From NCBI GenBank assembly GCA_030836155.1, contig JAURQI010000024.1:1-56258 (forward strand): a DNA stretch of 56,258 nt, in the 5' to 3' direction. The translations under genes were made by a program, and so were the position numbers. Positions 43,401 to 53,978 of this stretch are shown piece by piece. A model generated the notes under the pieces. That model searched no databases. It was not told the DNA's origin and saw nothing but the letters and a program-made list of their open reading frames with translations. The stretch is from Crocinitomix sp. GTDB taxonomy: Bacteria; Bacteroidota; Bacteroidia; Flavobacteriales_D; Crocinitomicaceae. Within the stretch, counting starts at the first letter, position 1. Each line of letters starts with the position of its first letter.

Positions 43401-44081
43401 CTCCAATTCAAAAGCACATTGCACATCAACTACTTTACCATTTTTAATTTGATAAGCATAAGGTGCTTTTTCTCGAATCTCACCCAGTCGCGATTCGATG
43501 ATTAAGTTACCAAAACGATCTAGTTTTATATTTTTCTGTCCTTTATATTCAATTTGAATTTTGTCAGGATTTGCATTTGCCGCTAAATGGAATTCATATT
43601 TCAGTTGCCCTTTATCTTCAAAAACCAATAAATCCGTTTGGGGATAAAGACTTGGGTATTTCACGTGATGATAACCATAGACACCAGTAGCCCAGCGCTG
43701 CTCATTATTACCTTTAAAATAATTGTGATAATGTGCGGTTTGATAATCGTGTTCGGGCTCAACCTCAACATTTGCTCCTACAAAATTTGCCGTTATTATT
43801 GACTGTTGGAATTCAATGATGCCATCTTCTTTAACTGTTGGATTATTGGTTGCGTGGTTTTCATGCAAGTGAGAATAATCCATAAAATGATACATAATTC
43901 TACCCTGCTCTAACCAAATAGAACCCGCTCCTGTTTTTGCCCGATATAGCACGCCCGACGGCCATTGCCCTTTATTTTCATAAAAGGTATAATTACCAAT
44001 AGGCGTCTGAATTTCTTGCGCACCACTTGAGAAAGCGAGCAGCAAAAACATCAACGACAATAAGCGGGGCATTTTAGGCAT
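40497..44081 (-). CDS. Large surface protein: SBBP repeats, PKD domain and C-terminal CHU_C sorting domain
   Basis: 1194 residues. Signal peptide (about 1-21), then a DUF7948-like N-terminal region (YTFYENKGQWPSGVLYRAK, about 28-235). SBBP-type beta-propeller repeats fill about 240-740 (SSYFGGNDNDAGYSVKIDSSYNV, NIIVTSSSWSDDFPVE and similar, each with a G-G-x-x-x-D turn). A PKD-like Ig domain lies at about 770-850 (FENESNDTTNFDWEFG). More Ig-like parts precede the CHU_C type-B sorting domain at about 1100-1194 (FVPNAFSPNDDGENDILFV, LKIFDRWGELVF, GNITVLR). It is probably exported and attached to the surface through the PorP/SprF protein encoded next. Adhesion or glycan binding is likely, but unknown. 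Confidence 0.88.
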   Translation of the reverse strand: MPKMPRLLSLMFLLLAFSSGAQEIQTPIGNYTFYENKGQWPSGVLYRAKTGAGSIWLEQGRIMYHFMDYSHLHENHATNNPTVKEDGIIEFQQSIITANFVGANVEVEPEHDYQTAHYHNYFKGNNEQRWATGVYGYHHVKYPSLYPQTDLLVFEDKGQLKYEFHLAANANPDKIQIEYKGQKNIKLDRFGNLIIESRLGEIREKAPYAYQIKNGKVVDVQCAFELEANKVSFKLGAYDPALELIIDPELIFATYSGSVTDNFGMTATYAYNGKGYIGGLIYGDDYPAPGPAWNTIPNITVDDVGTVTTDVFVSKYNEDGTTMIWTNFIGGGDNTQGTETVHSLICDEENNVYLYGATSSIDFPIEGGFQTDHAGGDPLNIAFNGTNFGSVGTDIFISKFSANGLNLLGSTYIGGSANDGVNFKISSGTYSSAAAYDSLTTNYGDQFRGEIMVDSLQNIIVTSSSWSDDFPVESGFQMTYGGYQDAVVFKISADFSDLMWSSYFGGNDNDAGYSVKIDSSYNVVIAGGTTSNDIPGTVGGISPTYNGGKTDGYVAKINEDGDAIIQSTYIGTIAYDQVFFVEVDRWDNVFIVGQSLGDMPTSPDVYSNPGSSQFIWKLNSELTATEYTTVFGNGSPTTDISPSAFLVDFCGNVYVAGWGGNILPGGAETTGMPTTDDAYLEDSPNGFDFYMIVLERDAESLLYGTYMGGPDSDEHVDGGTSRFDKYGVVYQGVCGGCGGNSDFPTTDDAWSELNLSSNCNNVFYKFDFEIVPVARFEVDLLEGCAPLTLTFENESNDTTNFDWEFGPGAEILEDGPSPVVLFTEPGEYEVILTITDTICGLTDTAVKIITVYDELQLEVPNDTVVCTEITTELIANSNGTAISFHWSDDPDFGTMLNDDDMDSTIVVSPFTTTTYYVQASNGWELCDLVDSVTITFVDGAIELSNDTIICLEDTIYLAVNNLFPEIEMTFDWGPNEHLFFEDDSYAAGVPPNSMYYYLTAETDLGCIIQDSIWVEVREINPASVFATATPDLVPEGGTTLLEAFPDDPAFEYFWIPDAGVTNPTEQTTEAVLYETKTYTVLMSDGICQTGATVTVSTYEYICGDVYIFVPNAFSPNDDGENDILFVRGQNLEEVTLKIFDRWGELVFESTDQAIGWDGTFRDKPVDPDVYVYHLQVICFDGQENLIKGNITVLR

Positions 44082-44274
44082 ATATGCAATTTAAGAAATT
44101 TCTGAAAGCATTAGTAATAATCAGACGATTTTAAGGGACTAGAGGTTGACTTTGCCTTTTATATTCTTTGTTTGACGAACAAAATTAAAGTATGGACGTT
44201 CATTGGGAATCTAGTCAATTGGAAATAATTTTTTAGAAAAAAACCGCGGAGGTCGAATCTGTTTAAAATTTATC

Positions 44275-44282
44275 TAAATTTG
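44275..44282 (+). promoter_or_regulatory. -7 box (TAAATTTG) of gdhA
   Basis: Perfect TAnnTTTG, 23 nt before the gdhA ATG. The -33 element is weak: GTCG lies 19 nt upstream. Confidence 0.5.
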
Positions 44283-44302
44283 CCCCCTATACTAAACTAT
44301 AA

Positions 44303-45664
<1,362 letters not shown>

Positions 45665-45684
45665 TCCTTTCATTCATAAATTTG

Positions 45685-45718
45685 AAAACCTGTTCGTCTT
45701 TGGTGGACAGGTTTTTTT
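45685..45718 (+). terminator. gdhA terminator
   Basis: AAAACCTGT pairs with ACAGGTTTT (45685-45693 with 45707-45715) around a 13-nt loop, followed by a T run. It lies 20 nt past the gdhA stop. Confidence 0.8.
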
Positions 45719-45756
45719 ATGGTTAATCTGAAAATTTAAAAAGCAAGTGGATGATA

Positions 45757-46431
45757 CTAATTCTCGTTTGAGAACAGAAATTTGTTGGGTGATGTATATT
45801 TCTCTTTAACGGCAAACATGACGATACCGGCCGTGTTTTTTACACCCAGTTTATTCATGATATTTTTTCGGTGGGTATTGACGGTATGCTTGCTCAAAAA
45901 GAGTTTTTCACTTATCTCCACATTGGTAAATCCTTCAGCGATTAGGGTGATCACCTCCACTTCACGATTCGACAATACTATCGGTTCGCATGTAAACTCA
46001 GAATCACTTAATTCTTCAACATCAATTCCTTCGTCATGAATGGTTTCTAAAACCTGACCACAAAAGAATTTTTTCCCTTTACTGGTTTCTTTGACAGAAT
46101 CAATGATTTCAGTGATACTACAATCTTTTTTAATATGAGATGTAACGCCACTTTTTAATGCATTGACGACCGTTGTACCAGATTGCTCAGGTGTAATGGC
46201 CACAAAGCGAACATCATCCGAAATACTCAATGCTTTTGGAATCACATCGATTGAAAAGTTGCCAGAGGTATAATCGATTAAAACAACGTCCGGATTAAAT
46301 GACTTGATTTGGCTTAATAATTCAGCCTCATTTGAAGCTTCACCAATTACTTGTACTTCAGCGTTTTTAAAGACCGTTCGGAGACCTATCCGAACCAGTT
46401 CATTACTCTCAGCTAAAATCAAGTTGACCAT
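45757..46431 (-). CDS. LuxR/NarL-family response regulator, no adjacent kinase
   Basis: 224 residues. The receiver (1-120) has LILAESNELVR at the start with one of the two acidic residues replaced (E-S-N instead of D-D), the phosphoacceptor Asp in DVVLIDYTSG and Lys in SHIKKDC. The C-terminal LuxR helix-turn-helix has LSNREVEVITLIAEGFTNVEISEKLFLSKHTVNTHRKNIMNKLGV, a perfect family signature, at about 150-195. The weakened acidic pocket may reduce phosphorylation. A perfect -7 box, TATATTTG, lies at 46459-46466, 27 nt before the ATG. No kinase lies next to it. Confidence 0.9.
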   Translation of the reverse strand: MVNLILAESNELVRIGLRTVFKNAEVQVIGEASNEAELLSQIKSFNPDVVLIDYTSGNFSIDVIPKALSISDDVRFVAITPEQSGTTVVNALKSGVTSHIKKDCSITEIIDSVKETSKGKKFFCGQVLETIHDEGIDVEELSDSEFTCEPIVLSNREVEVITLIAEGFTNVEISEKLFLSKHTVNTHRKNIMNKLGVKNTAGIVMFAVKEKYTSPNKFLFSNEN

Positions 46432-46458
46432 GACTTATTTAGAATGATTATTGATAAG

Positions 46459-46466
46459 CAAATATA
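46459..46466 (-). promoter_or_regulatory. -7 box (TATATTTG) of the LuxR-type regulator
   Basis: Perfect TAnnTTTG on the minus strand; the predicted leader is about 23 nt. No clear -33 TTTG at the usual distance. Confidence 0.45.
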
Positions 46467-46600
46467 CTAAAAATTCAAGCTTTAAGCGCAGAGAATTTGA
46501 ATGAATTTCAGGTTATTTTTAAACAGAAATATCTTGTGCGTGGTATTGAAAATAAGGCAACAGTCGCAAAGTATTGAAAACCCTCATCTTTTATTTTTTT

Positions 46601-47116
46601 TTAGAACCTAAACCCTAATTTTGCTCCTCCGAAAAAATGATTATTCGGTTGGTAGATGTTATTCTGATAAGCAACCTCTACTGACCAAGTCAATTTATTT
46701 CTTTTAATGCGTTGCAAACCAACTGGAACGTATAAGTTATAATTCCGAAGGTTAGCACCAGTATACTCAAAACCAGAAAACACCCCAACATAAGGCGTAA
46801 TATTTAAAGGTGTATTACCAAAAAAGTGGTACCGTCCGCCTAACATAAAACCATGTTCTATATCCTCACCACTCAAGGGCAATTCGCGCAAACCTGCTCC
46901 AATTTCCAAACTTATTTTTGGTCTGAAAAAATAATCGAAACTCGCACTAACCGCTCCGACTGGACCCAAAGCATAGAGGTTAAAACCTGCAGGGTGTTGA
47001 ACGCGTCTGTTTAATGTAAATTTTTCTTTTTTGAACGATCGATCCATACGACTTTCTTCTGAAGCATATATTCCAAAACCGGCACTCATAAAAATCAATA
47101 AAACAATCCCTCTCAT
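46601..47116 (-). CDS. Outer-membrane beta-barrel protein of unknown function
   Basis: 171 residues. A signal peptide (1-18, ending GIYAS) is followed by a basic linker, then alternating polar and aromatic strands (FNLYALGPVGAVSASFDYFF, ISLEIGAGLREL, ITPYVGVFSGFEYTG, WSVEVAYQNNIYQ) and a C-terminal GAKLGFRF with the terminal Phe used by the BAM machinery. It has eight or so short strands, so a small barrel. It follows the TonB-dependent receptor by 58 nt on the same strand and may be co-transcribed. No further function is visible. Confidence 0.75.
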   Translation of the reverse strand: MRGIVLLIFMSAGFGIYASEESRMDRSFKKEKFTLNRRVQHPAGFNLYALGPVGAVSASFDYFFRPKISLEIGAGLRELPLSGEDIEHGFMLGGRYHFFGNTPLNITPYVGVFSGFEYTGANLRNYNLYVPVGLQRIKRNKLTWSVEVAYQNNIYQPNNHFFGGAKLGFRF

Positions 47117-47174
47117 AACCTCAATTTCAGATAATAGAGCAAAGAGTATGCCGCAATCCGCCGTTTCTTTTTGT

Positions 47175-49484
47175 TTAAAACCTTAACGAAACAGCCAAAC
47201 TCGGCATAATTGGTAACTGATATACTTTTTCGTTCGTCACACGATTAACATAGAAGATGTTCTGACGGCTATACATATTCGTAACACCTGTAACGATCTC
47301 CCATTCCATATTCTTGAATTTTTTGGAGTCGAATGTCTTTTTTAAGTTGATATCAAATCGGTGATAAGTTGGCAGACGACCATTATTCTGATTGTCATAA
47401 ATGAATGTAATATCATTAGCATTTCCGGTCACATAATCATCGCCAATATTGCTGATTTCAGGAGATTCATATACGCCGATCGTTTGACGGAATGGCAAAC
47501 CAGAACCTAGGTTCCAACGAGAAGTTAATTCCCAATCCATTTTTTCACCAAAGGTATACGTTCCGATAAAGTTGATGTTATGACGACGGTCAAATACAGG
47601 TGCGTAAAACTCAAACCCATTCCAACGCGTGACTTTACCTAATGAATAAACTCCCCATAGGTATAGTTTTTTCGATCGGTAAGATAAAACGATGTCACCA
47701 CCATAAGCTTGCCCACTTTCAATGATAAAGTCTTTTTTCAAAACATCGTCTACTTGTGAGTTGACGTCTGTATCTTCGAAGATTTTATTTCTATTGATGT
47801 CTGTTAGTTGGTTAAACCATTTATAGTACGCTTCGAACTGTAAAGAGACATTATCTGCAAGATCAATTTCAGACCCCGCAATTGCATGCCATGCTTTCTG
47901 CAAACCATTTCTAATATCCGTTTCAGTACCATCTGGATTCGTGAAATCAGCAGGAATGTTTTCAGGCGCTGTTATAAATCCGTAAAAGAGGTTAACAACA
48001 TCTTTGTCAGACGTTGTACTGGTAAAGTTTTGTGTATAGAAGCCTCCAGCCGCTTTCAGGCGAAAAAAGTCAGTTACATTGTACTTCATGCTCATTCGCG
48101 GTTCAAAAGTCACTTGACCTACAGACGAGTATCCCTGAACTCTAAAGCTCGGTTCTAAAATCAATCTTCTTCCTTTTGCAACGTGTCTATAACTCAGATA
48201 CAAACCGGCTTCATTGGTGTTTGAATTGGCCTCTATTGGTTTATTTACTTCATTAAATGTTAAGAATTCTGTTCTGAAGATATTAAATCCAAATCCATAA
48301 TCCAGTCGGCTTTTACCTTCTAGATAATAGGTAAAATCAAAGGCCATTTCTGCTCCAAAAATTCCACTAGTTCTATCTTCTAAACTCTCCTCTTTCAATG
48401 CGATGTCGTATCGTGAGAAATTTAACCGTCCCTTCAAAAACAATTCTGAGTTTTGTGGAACGAATACAAAGTTACTTCCCCCACCGTAGCTATTCCAGTT
48501 TAAATCAGAAACCGCCTGATATGTCACTTGATCATTGAATGAAAATCCAAATAATGAAAATTTGTTTGATCCATCTCCTTTTACTGAGACTTTACCATAT
48601 AAATCGGCAAAGTTAAATGGTAAACCTTCACCTTCATTGATGTATGGATACAGTGCTCGAGATGTTTGCTCAAGTACAGAAGCTTTTCCGGACAATACAA
48701 ATGAAACATTATTTGATTTCGAAAGTGGCCCTTCGATCAATAAACTACTTGTAAAAGGTGAAACACCTATTTTACCTCCAAAACGTTTCGAGTTACCATC
48801 GCGATAGGTAATATCCATTATGGACGAAATTCGTCCTCCATATTTTGCATTAAACCCTCCCGTATAAATATCTGCTGATCGAATTAAATCAGTTTCAAAA
48901 ACGGAGAAGAATCCAATAGAGTGAAATGGATTGTAAATGGTCATACCATCCAATAAAATCTTATTCTGAATAGGTGTACCTCCACGAACATAAACTTGTC
49001 CACCTTGGTCACCCGTAGTAACAACCCCTGGTACAGTCTGGAAATAACCAGCAATATCGGCAACACCTCCTGTAACAGGTACGCGAAGGATATCTTTTTT
49101 AGTAATTTTAACAACAGAGATTCCTGGATCAATTCTCTTCTCTTTGTCCATGTATTCAATCTCAACAACACCCAACGTTTTTCCAACCTTCAATTCGATT
49201 TGTAAATCAACGATTCCGCCAGAGACTACTTTTATGTCTTGCTTGAATTCTTCATATTCAGGGGATGTGATACGCAGTACATAATCACCAGGACTAACTT
49301 TTGGAATAGCGAATAATCCATCAACATCTGTTGTGGCATGTTTATCGGTGCCAATCAATAATACTTTTGCAAATGGAACTCCGTTTCCATCTTCTGAACT
49401 TTTAACAATCCCACGCACAGTTCCTTGACCAAAGACGGTCGTGATTAAGAACAGCGTTAAGACTGCAACTATCTTTTTTATCAT
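47175..49484 (-). CDS. TonB-dependent receptor with N-terminal carboxypeptidase-like domain
   Basis: 769 residues. Signal peptide (1-19, VFGQ). A carboxypeptidase-regulatory-like Ig domain spans about 20-105 (TVRGIVKSSEDGNGVPFAKVLLIGTDKHATTDVDG). The plug domain spans about 130-230 with GGQVYVRGGTPIQNKILLDGMTIYNPFH, and a 22-strand barrel ends in VSLRF. It imports a large substrate across the outer membrane with TonB energy; the substrate is unknown. The plug motif VRGG..QN.ILLDG is the Bacteroidota form. No SusD-like partner is adjacent. A perfect -7 box at 49661-49668 implies a leader of about 170 nt. Confidence 0.92.
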   Translation of the reverse strand: MIKKIVAVLTLFLITTVFGQGTVRGIVKSSEDGNGVPFAKVLLIGTDKHATTDVDGLFAIPKVSPGDYVLRITSPEYEEFKQDIKVVSGGIVDLQIELKVGKTLGVVEIEYMDKEKRIDPGISVVKITKKDILRVPVTGGVADIAGYFQTVPGVVTTGDQGGQVYVRGGTPIQNKILLDGMTIYNPFHSIGFFSVFETDLIRSADIYTGGFNAKYGGRISSIMDITYRDGNSKRFGGKIGVSPFTSSLLIEGPLSKSNNVSFVLSGKASVLEQTSRALYPYINEGEGLPFNFADLYGKVSVKGDGSNKFSLFGFSFNDQVTYQAVSDLNWNSYGGGSNFVFVPQNSELFLKGRLNFSRYDIALKEESLEDRTSGIFGAEMAFDFTYYLEGKSRLDYGFGFNIFRTEFLTFNEVNKPIEANSNTNEAGLYLSYRHVAKGRRLILEPSFRVQGYSSVGQVTFEPRMSMKYNVTDFFRLKAAGGFYTQNFTSTTSDKDVVNLFYGFITAPENIPADFTNPDGTETDIRNGLQKAWHAIAGSEIDLADNVSLQFEAYYKWFNQLTDINRNKIFEDTDVNSQVDDVLKKDFIIESGQAYGGDIVLSYRSKKLYLWGVYSLGKVTRWNGFEFYAPVFDRRHNINFIGTYTFGEKMDWELTSRWNLGSGLPFRQTIGVYESPEISNIGDDYVTGNANDITFIYDNQNNGRLPTYHRFDINLKKTFDSKKFKNMEWEIVTGVTNMYSRQNIFYVNRVTNEKVYQLPIMPSLAVSLRF

Positions 49485-49660
49485 TCCAATTCGAAATTAA
49501 ACCAATTCAATCAGTTCATGAATCCCAAGCGTTTATCGCTGCTTAATCTTCTCTCCCCACCCTAACGACAACAACATAATCAGGGTATTTAAACCTCACT
49601 TTCCCATGTGCTTTTGATTTGATTAAACTTTTCGAAATCGAGCCTAAGAAAAGAGATTGC

Positions 49661-49668
49661 CAAATATA
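49661..49668 (-). promoter_or_regulatory. -7 box (TATATTTG) in front of the TonB-dependent receptor
   Basis: Perfect TAnnTTTG on the minus strand. The 256-nt gap before holA holds no gene, and the predicted leader of about 170 nt has a small AGCG/CGCT hairpin. A closer promoter is possible. Confidence 0.4.
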
Positions 49669-49740
49669 ACCAATTTAGCGCATGTTACTCTAAAAAAGGA
49701 GTATGGCTTATTAACTGGTAGTTAATTTGAATTAAACGGA

Positions 49741-50748
49741 TTAATGGAGAAGTTTAAATATCAATTCTTTGAGCAATTCATTTTCAGGGGTACTGCTATT
49801 ATTGACTCCTTTCGCCAATAAGTCATATTCTCTGAGCAAGCTGAAGTTTTTAGAAATTGTTCTTGCGGGATGCTTTCTCTTATTCAACAATAATTCTTTT
49901 GCTGGATAAGGATGGATTTTCAGTATCGACGCTAGTTTACGCGGATCATCAGTTCCGGCAAAATGGGCCTTAAACAAACGAGAAAACAATGTATGAAGAT
50001 TTGCGAGCACAATCGTAATATGTGTTGCTTTTGGGTTTTGCCCAAAATACCGCACAATCTTATTGGCTTTCACTGGGTTCTTTTCTAGCACAGCATTGAC
50101 CAATTCAAAAACATTATAATCTTTGCTAATTCCGATATTCTTTTCAATGTGTTTTTCATTGATTTGCTCACCCGGCGCAACGAGCAGAAATAATTTCTCC
50201 AGCTCATTCGAAATACGACTTAAATCATTTCCTAAAAACTCAGCTAATAATGCTGTTGCTTTATCGGTTATTTGATAATCTTTTGTTTTGATATAATCGC
50301 CAATCCACTTGCCTAATTGATAATCTTTCACACCATCTGACTCGAAGAGAACAGCGTCTTTTTTCAGGATCTTGTAAATCCGTGATCGTTTGTCAAATTT
50401 CTTGTACTTGTGGGCGAAAATCAAGACTGTTGTGGGAGAAGGTGACTCGAAATATTTTTCAAAAACCTCCCATTGTGATGCTTTTTTATATTCTTGTGCT
50501 TCTCTGACCACAACCAGCGTTCGCTCACTCATCATAGGTAAACGTGTCGCTGAATCTAAGACATCAATGGGTGGTGTATCTTTAGCATAAACCACTGTCT
50601 GATTAAAGTCGCGTTCACTTTCATCCAAAACAGAGGTTGTTGCTGCTTTGACAATTTGATCAATATAAAAGGGTTCCTCACCATGCAGGAAATAAATCGG
50701 TTTCGGATTGCCCGATTTCAACTGTTTTATGACCTCCTGATGCGTCAC
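49741..50748 (-). CDS. holA: DNA polymerase III delta subunit
   Basis: 335 residues. The family opening PKPIYFLHGEEPFYIDQIV, then RLPMMSERTLVVVREAQEY and TVLIFAHKYKKFDKRSRIYK (the Walker-B-like region), and FLGNDLSRISNELEKL in domain II. The protein opens the sliding clamp in the clamp-loader complex. Its start lies 3 nt after the der stop, in an operon era-der-holA, an unusual but plausible mix of GTPases and replication. Length fits the family. Confidence 0.92.
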   Translation of the reverse strand: MTHQEVIKQLKSGNPKPIYFLHGEEPFYIDQIVKAATTSVLDESERDFNQTVVYAKDTPPIDVLDSATRLPMMSERTLVVVREAQEYKKASQWEVFEKYFESPSPTTVLIFAHKYKKFDKRSRIYKILKKDAVLFESDGVKDYQLGKWIGDYIKTKDYQITDKATALLAEFLGNDLSRISNELEKLFLLVAPGEQINEKHIEKNIGISKDYNVFELVNAVLEKNPVKANKIVRYFGQNPKATHITIVLANLHTLFSRLFKAHFAGTDDPRKLASILKIHPYPAKELLLNKRKHPARTISKNFSLLREYDLLAKGVNNSSTPENELLKELIFKLLH

Positions 50749-50751
50749 GAT

Positions 50752-52062
50752 TTATTTTTTTCTAAAGAAAATTCGAATTGGAACACCCTCAAAATTATAC
50801 TGAGCTCTTAGTTTGTTCTCCAAAAAACGTTTGTATGATTCTGGAATATATTGAGGTAAGTTACAGAAAAAAGCAAATGCCGGAGCATGTGTAGGTAATT
50901 GTGTAACAAACTTAATTTTGATGTACTTCCCTTTTAATGCGGGAGGTGGTTGACGTTCAATTACTGACAGACAAAACTTATTCAATTCTGAGGTCGGAAT
51001 CTTCTGGGTTCTGTTTTCATTTACTTCCATTGCTTTTTCCAGCGCTTTATGCAAACGTTGTTTGGTAATGGTTGAAGTAAATAAAATTGGAACATCATTA
51101 AATGGTGCTAATTGTTCTCTAACTTTATCTTCGTATTCCCGAGCACTCATGGTGTCTTTTTCCTCAATCAAGTCCCATTTATTTACTAAAACGACTACTC
51201 CTTTTCTGTTCTTCTCGATTACATAAAAGATATTGAGATCTTGTTTTTGTATTCCTTCTGTTGCATCTATCATAAAGATACATACGTCCGAAAACTCTAT
51301 ACTTCTTACAGAACGGATAACAGAATAGAATTCGATATCCTCATGTACTTTTCTTTTCTTTCGGATCCCAGCAGTGTCGATTAAAATAAAGTCAAAACCA
51401 AAGAGCTTATAACGCGAATCGATTGAATCTCGCGTAGTACCAGAAATAGGTGTTACAATATTTCGTTCTTCACCAGTAATCGCATTGATAAATGAAGATT
51501 TACCAACATTCGGCTTACCGACAACTGCAATACGCGGCACATCCGAATCATCTTCTGGCGTGCCTTCAGGATCAAATTGTGCTACTAGTTCATCCAATAA
51601 ATCTCCTGTTCCACTACCATTATTGGCAGATATACTATAGATCTTTTCCACTCCCAAAGAATAGAATTCATAAGCGTCATTGGCTCTAGCTGTATTATCA
51701 ACCTTATTGGCGACTAACAAAAATGGCTTTTCTGATTTACGTAATAAATCCATTACGGCTTCATCCAAATCGGTGATACCAACAGTGACATCCACCATGA
51801 ATAAAATCACGTTGGCTTCATCGACAGCGATTTCAACTTGCTTTCTTATTTCCTCTTCAAAGATATCATCCGACCCACGAACGTATCCTCCTGTGTCAAT
51901 AACACTAAAATCGATACCGTTCCATTCAGATGTACCATAAATTCTGTCACGCGTTACTCCGCTCATTTCTTCCACAATAGCTGCCCGACCGCCAGTCAAG
52001 CGATTAAAGAGCGTTGATTTACCTACATTAGGCCTTCCTACAATTGCAACAATGTTTGACAT
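50752..52062 (-). CDS. der: Ribosome-associated GTPase Der (EngA)
   Basis: 436 residues with two GTPase domains in tandem and a C-terminal KH-like domain. G1 of domain 1 is GRPNVGKST, its G3 is DTGG and its G4 is NKVD; in domain 2 they are [13 protein letters not shown] and NKWD. The C-terminal part has the [23 protein letters not shown] strand block. It aids assembly of the 50S subunit. It follows era by 26 nt. No change in the catalytic motifs is seen. Confidence 0.97.
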   Translation of the reverse strand: MSNIVAIVGRPNVGKSTLFNRLTGGRAAIVEEMSGVTRDRIYGTSEWNGIDFSVIDTGGYVRGSDDIFEEEIRKQVEIAVDEANVILFMVDVTVGITDLDEAVMDLLRKSEKPFLLVANKVDNTARANDAYEFYSLGVEKIYSISANNGSGTGDLLDELVAQFDPEGTPEDDSDVPRIAVVGKPNVGKSSFINAITGEERNIVTPISGTTRDSIDSRYKLFGFDFILIDTAGIRKKRKVHEDIEFYSVIRSVRSIEFSDVCIFMIDATEGIQKQDLNIFYVIEKNRKGVVVLVNKWDLIEEKDTMSAREYEDKVREQLAPFNDVPILFTSTITKQRLHKALEKAMEVNENRTQKIPTSELNKFCLSVIERQPPPALKGKYIKIKFVTQLPTHAPAFAFFCNLPQYIPESYKRFLENKLRAQYNFEGVPIRIFFRKK

Positions 52063-52088
52063 TTTATGATTCTTACGTTAGATGGGTA

Positions 52089-52964
52089 TTAATATCCGAA
52101 TTTTTCTAGTTTTCTATCGTTTTCTCTCCAATTATCATCCACTTTTACGAATAATTCGAGATGGACATGCTTTTCGATAAACTTCTGTATGTCTTTCCGC
52201 GCATCAATTCCGACATGTTTTATGCGCTGACCCTTATGACCGATAATAATTCCCTTTTGGGATTTACGTTCCACATAAATAATGGCCCGAATTCGGACAA
52301 TATCCGGATCTTCGTGATATTCCTCTACGACAACTTGCGTCGCATACGGAATTTCTTTTTTGTATTGAATAAAGATCTTCTCGCGAATAATTTCGCTAAT
52401 GAAAAATCGCAAAGGACGATCCGTCAATGCTTCTTTTTCATAATAGGGCGGACTCTCTGGAATTAATTCCAAAATACGGCCCCAGATCGGTTCCATATTA
52501 AATCCTTCCAATGCAGAAATCGGCAAAATCTCAGCTTTCGGCATGAGTTTATGCCAATATTCAATCTTCTCTATGATTCTCGGCTCATCTCCCTGATCAA
52601 TTTTATTAATCAATAATAAAATGGGAATGTCTGTTTTTTGCAGACGATCAAAAGTTTCTTGGTGATTTAATCCATTTTCATAGATATCCGTCACAAAAAG
52701 AATGACATCAGCATCTTTCAGTGCTGAATTCACAAATTGCATCATATTTTCATGCAATTTATAATGCGGATCTAGCACGCCGGGTGTATCTGAAAACACC
52801 ACCTGATGATCCTCGTTATTGACGATCCCCATAATTCGGTGACGTGTTGTCTGTGCCTTTGAAGTAATGATTGATAAACGTTCTCCTACGAGTTGATTCA
52901 TCAAGGTCGATTTTCCTACATTAGGGCTTCCGATAATATTTACATATCCTGCTTTGTGTGCCAT
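52089..52964 (-). CDS. era: GTPase Era
   Basis: 291 residues. GTPase domain: [16 protein letters not shown] (G1), DTPGV (G3) and NKID (G4), then a C-terminal KH domain with GIIIGHKGQRIKHVGIDARKDIQKF that binds the 3' end of 16S rRNA. Era matures 30S subunits. It leads the era-der-holA operon. A perfect -7 box TACCTTTG ends 7 nt before the ATG, which would give a leader of only about 3-4 nt (see finding on leaderless starts). Confidence 0.97.
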   Translation of the reverse strand: MAHKAGYVNIIGSPNVGKSTLMNQLVGERLSIITSKAQTTRHRIMGIVNNEDHQVVFSDTPGVLDPHYKLHENMMQFVNSALKDADVILFVTDIYENGLNHQETFDRLQKTDIPILLLINKIDQGDEPRIIEKIEYWHKLMPKAEILPISALEGFNMEPIWGRILELIPESPPYYEKEALTDRPLRFFISEIIREKIFIQYKKEIPYATQVVVEEYHEDPDIVRIRAIIYVERKSQKGIIIGHKGQRIKHVGIDARKDIQKFIEKHVHLELFVKVDDNWRENDRKLEKFGY

Positions 52965-52971
52965 TTCGGTG

Positions 52972-52979
52972 CAAAGGTA
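52972..52979 (-). promoter_or_regulatory. -7 box (TACCTTTG) directly before era
   Basis: Perfect TAnnTTTG on the minus strand, 7 nt from the start codon, implying a nearly leaderless era-der-holA mRNA. No clear -33 TTTG seen. Confidence 0.5.
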
Positions 52980-53013
52980 GTGATTGTGGATTTAAGAACG
53001 TTTGAATAAAGGA

Positions 53014-53799
53014 TTAAAACCAGTTCTTATTTGGATTGAAAATTTTGTCAAGCACCTCATAAACGCGAGGATGACCCCGTCTTAAGTCATCGGGATTTTC
53101 AAAATAGTGCTCCCCAGTTGCCGCCAAAAACTCAACAGGACTGGTTTTAGCATAGCGGCGAATACTTGCATTATCATGGGATGCAATCAATGTTGCTTTT
53201 TCCTCAAACAAATTTTGCCAATTGTCAATATCTTCCTCCGCCATTAAACCCTCTAGTACACCATCTACCATTCCGTCTTGCATGTCCATTAAATGAATAA
53301 ATTCATGAATGGCAACATTTTTATTGTCGGTTTGATCGTGAAAGCCTTGATAAAGTGCCTTCCGGGACAACCACATTTGCCCTTCCATTTCTCCCCAACC
53401 TACCAACCCGCGCGCCATTTGTTCAGTCTCAGGAATTTGGAATTTATTTGGATAAATTACAACTGTATCCAATTTCAAGTAATGCCATTTTTCAAGCCGA
53501 AAAGTTGGAATAACCCCACCAGCCGCAACTAAAATTCGATCTAAATCTGTGACTTGCGTTCCCTCTCCAACAATCTTATAATTCAATAAGAAAATGTGAA
53601 TGGCCTCTTCAAATTTTGTTTTTTCTAGTGATCTTAAATTTTGATAAAAAGGCACTCTTCTTTTGAGAATCTCGCGCCATTGATTCGGAAAAGGTCGATC
53701 TGGCAAACGACGATATACCCTTCGCGATTTTTTCATTCGGTTATAAGCTAGGAGCATCAAAGCCAACACTAATAAGACAATTATTCTCCAATCGTACAT
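53014..53799 (-). CDS. MtfA-like zinc-dependent peptidase, membrane-anchored
   Basis: 261 residues. A single N-terminal helix (IIVLLVLALMLLAY) anchors it. The zinc site HEFIHLMD (H-E-x-x-H) lies at about residues 167-171, embedded in NVAIHEFIHLMDMQDG, the hallmark of the MtfA/DUF980 family; FNPNKNWF ends the protein. Family members in Proteobacteria control glucose uptake by binding Mlc, but the Bacteroidota role is unknown. The start codon stands 5 nt after a perfect -7 box TATCTTTG. It is monocistronic, 49 nt upstream of era. Confidence 0.87.
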   Translation of the reverse strand: MYDWRIIVLLVLALMLLAYNRMKKSRRVYRRLPDRPFPNQWREILKRRVPFYQNLRSLEKTKFEEAIHIFLLNYKIVGEGTQVTDLDRILVAAGGVIPTFRLEKWHYLKLDTVVIYPNKFQIPETEQMARGLVGWGEMEGQMWLSRKALYQGFHDQTDNKNVAIHEFIHLMDMQDGMVDGVLEGLMAEEDIDNWQNLFEEKATLIASHDNASIRRYAKTSPVEFLAATGEHYFENPDDLRRGHPRVYEVLDKIFNPNKNWF

Positions 53800-53804
53800 G
53801 AGTG

Positions 53805-53812
53805 CAAAGATA
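53805..53812 (-). promoter_or_regulatory. -7 box (TATCTTTG) directly before the MtfA-like gene
   Basis: Perfect TAnnTTTG on the minus strand, 5 nt before the ATG; the predicted leader is 1-2 nt, so the mRNA is probably leaderless. Confidence 0.55.
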
Positions 53813-53978
53813 ATGAATTACTAATGTTTGTATAACATCCATTAATTGAATCCAGTTCATCCTTTGATAAGAACTATGTGAAGCTGTATATGATTATTAT
53901 CATTTGTTTATTGCTTAATAAACATGAATTTCACCATAATATGACTTAAGTTTAATGAAAAAACAATAGATCAACAAT

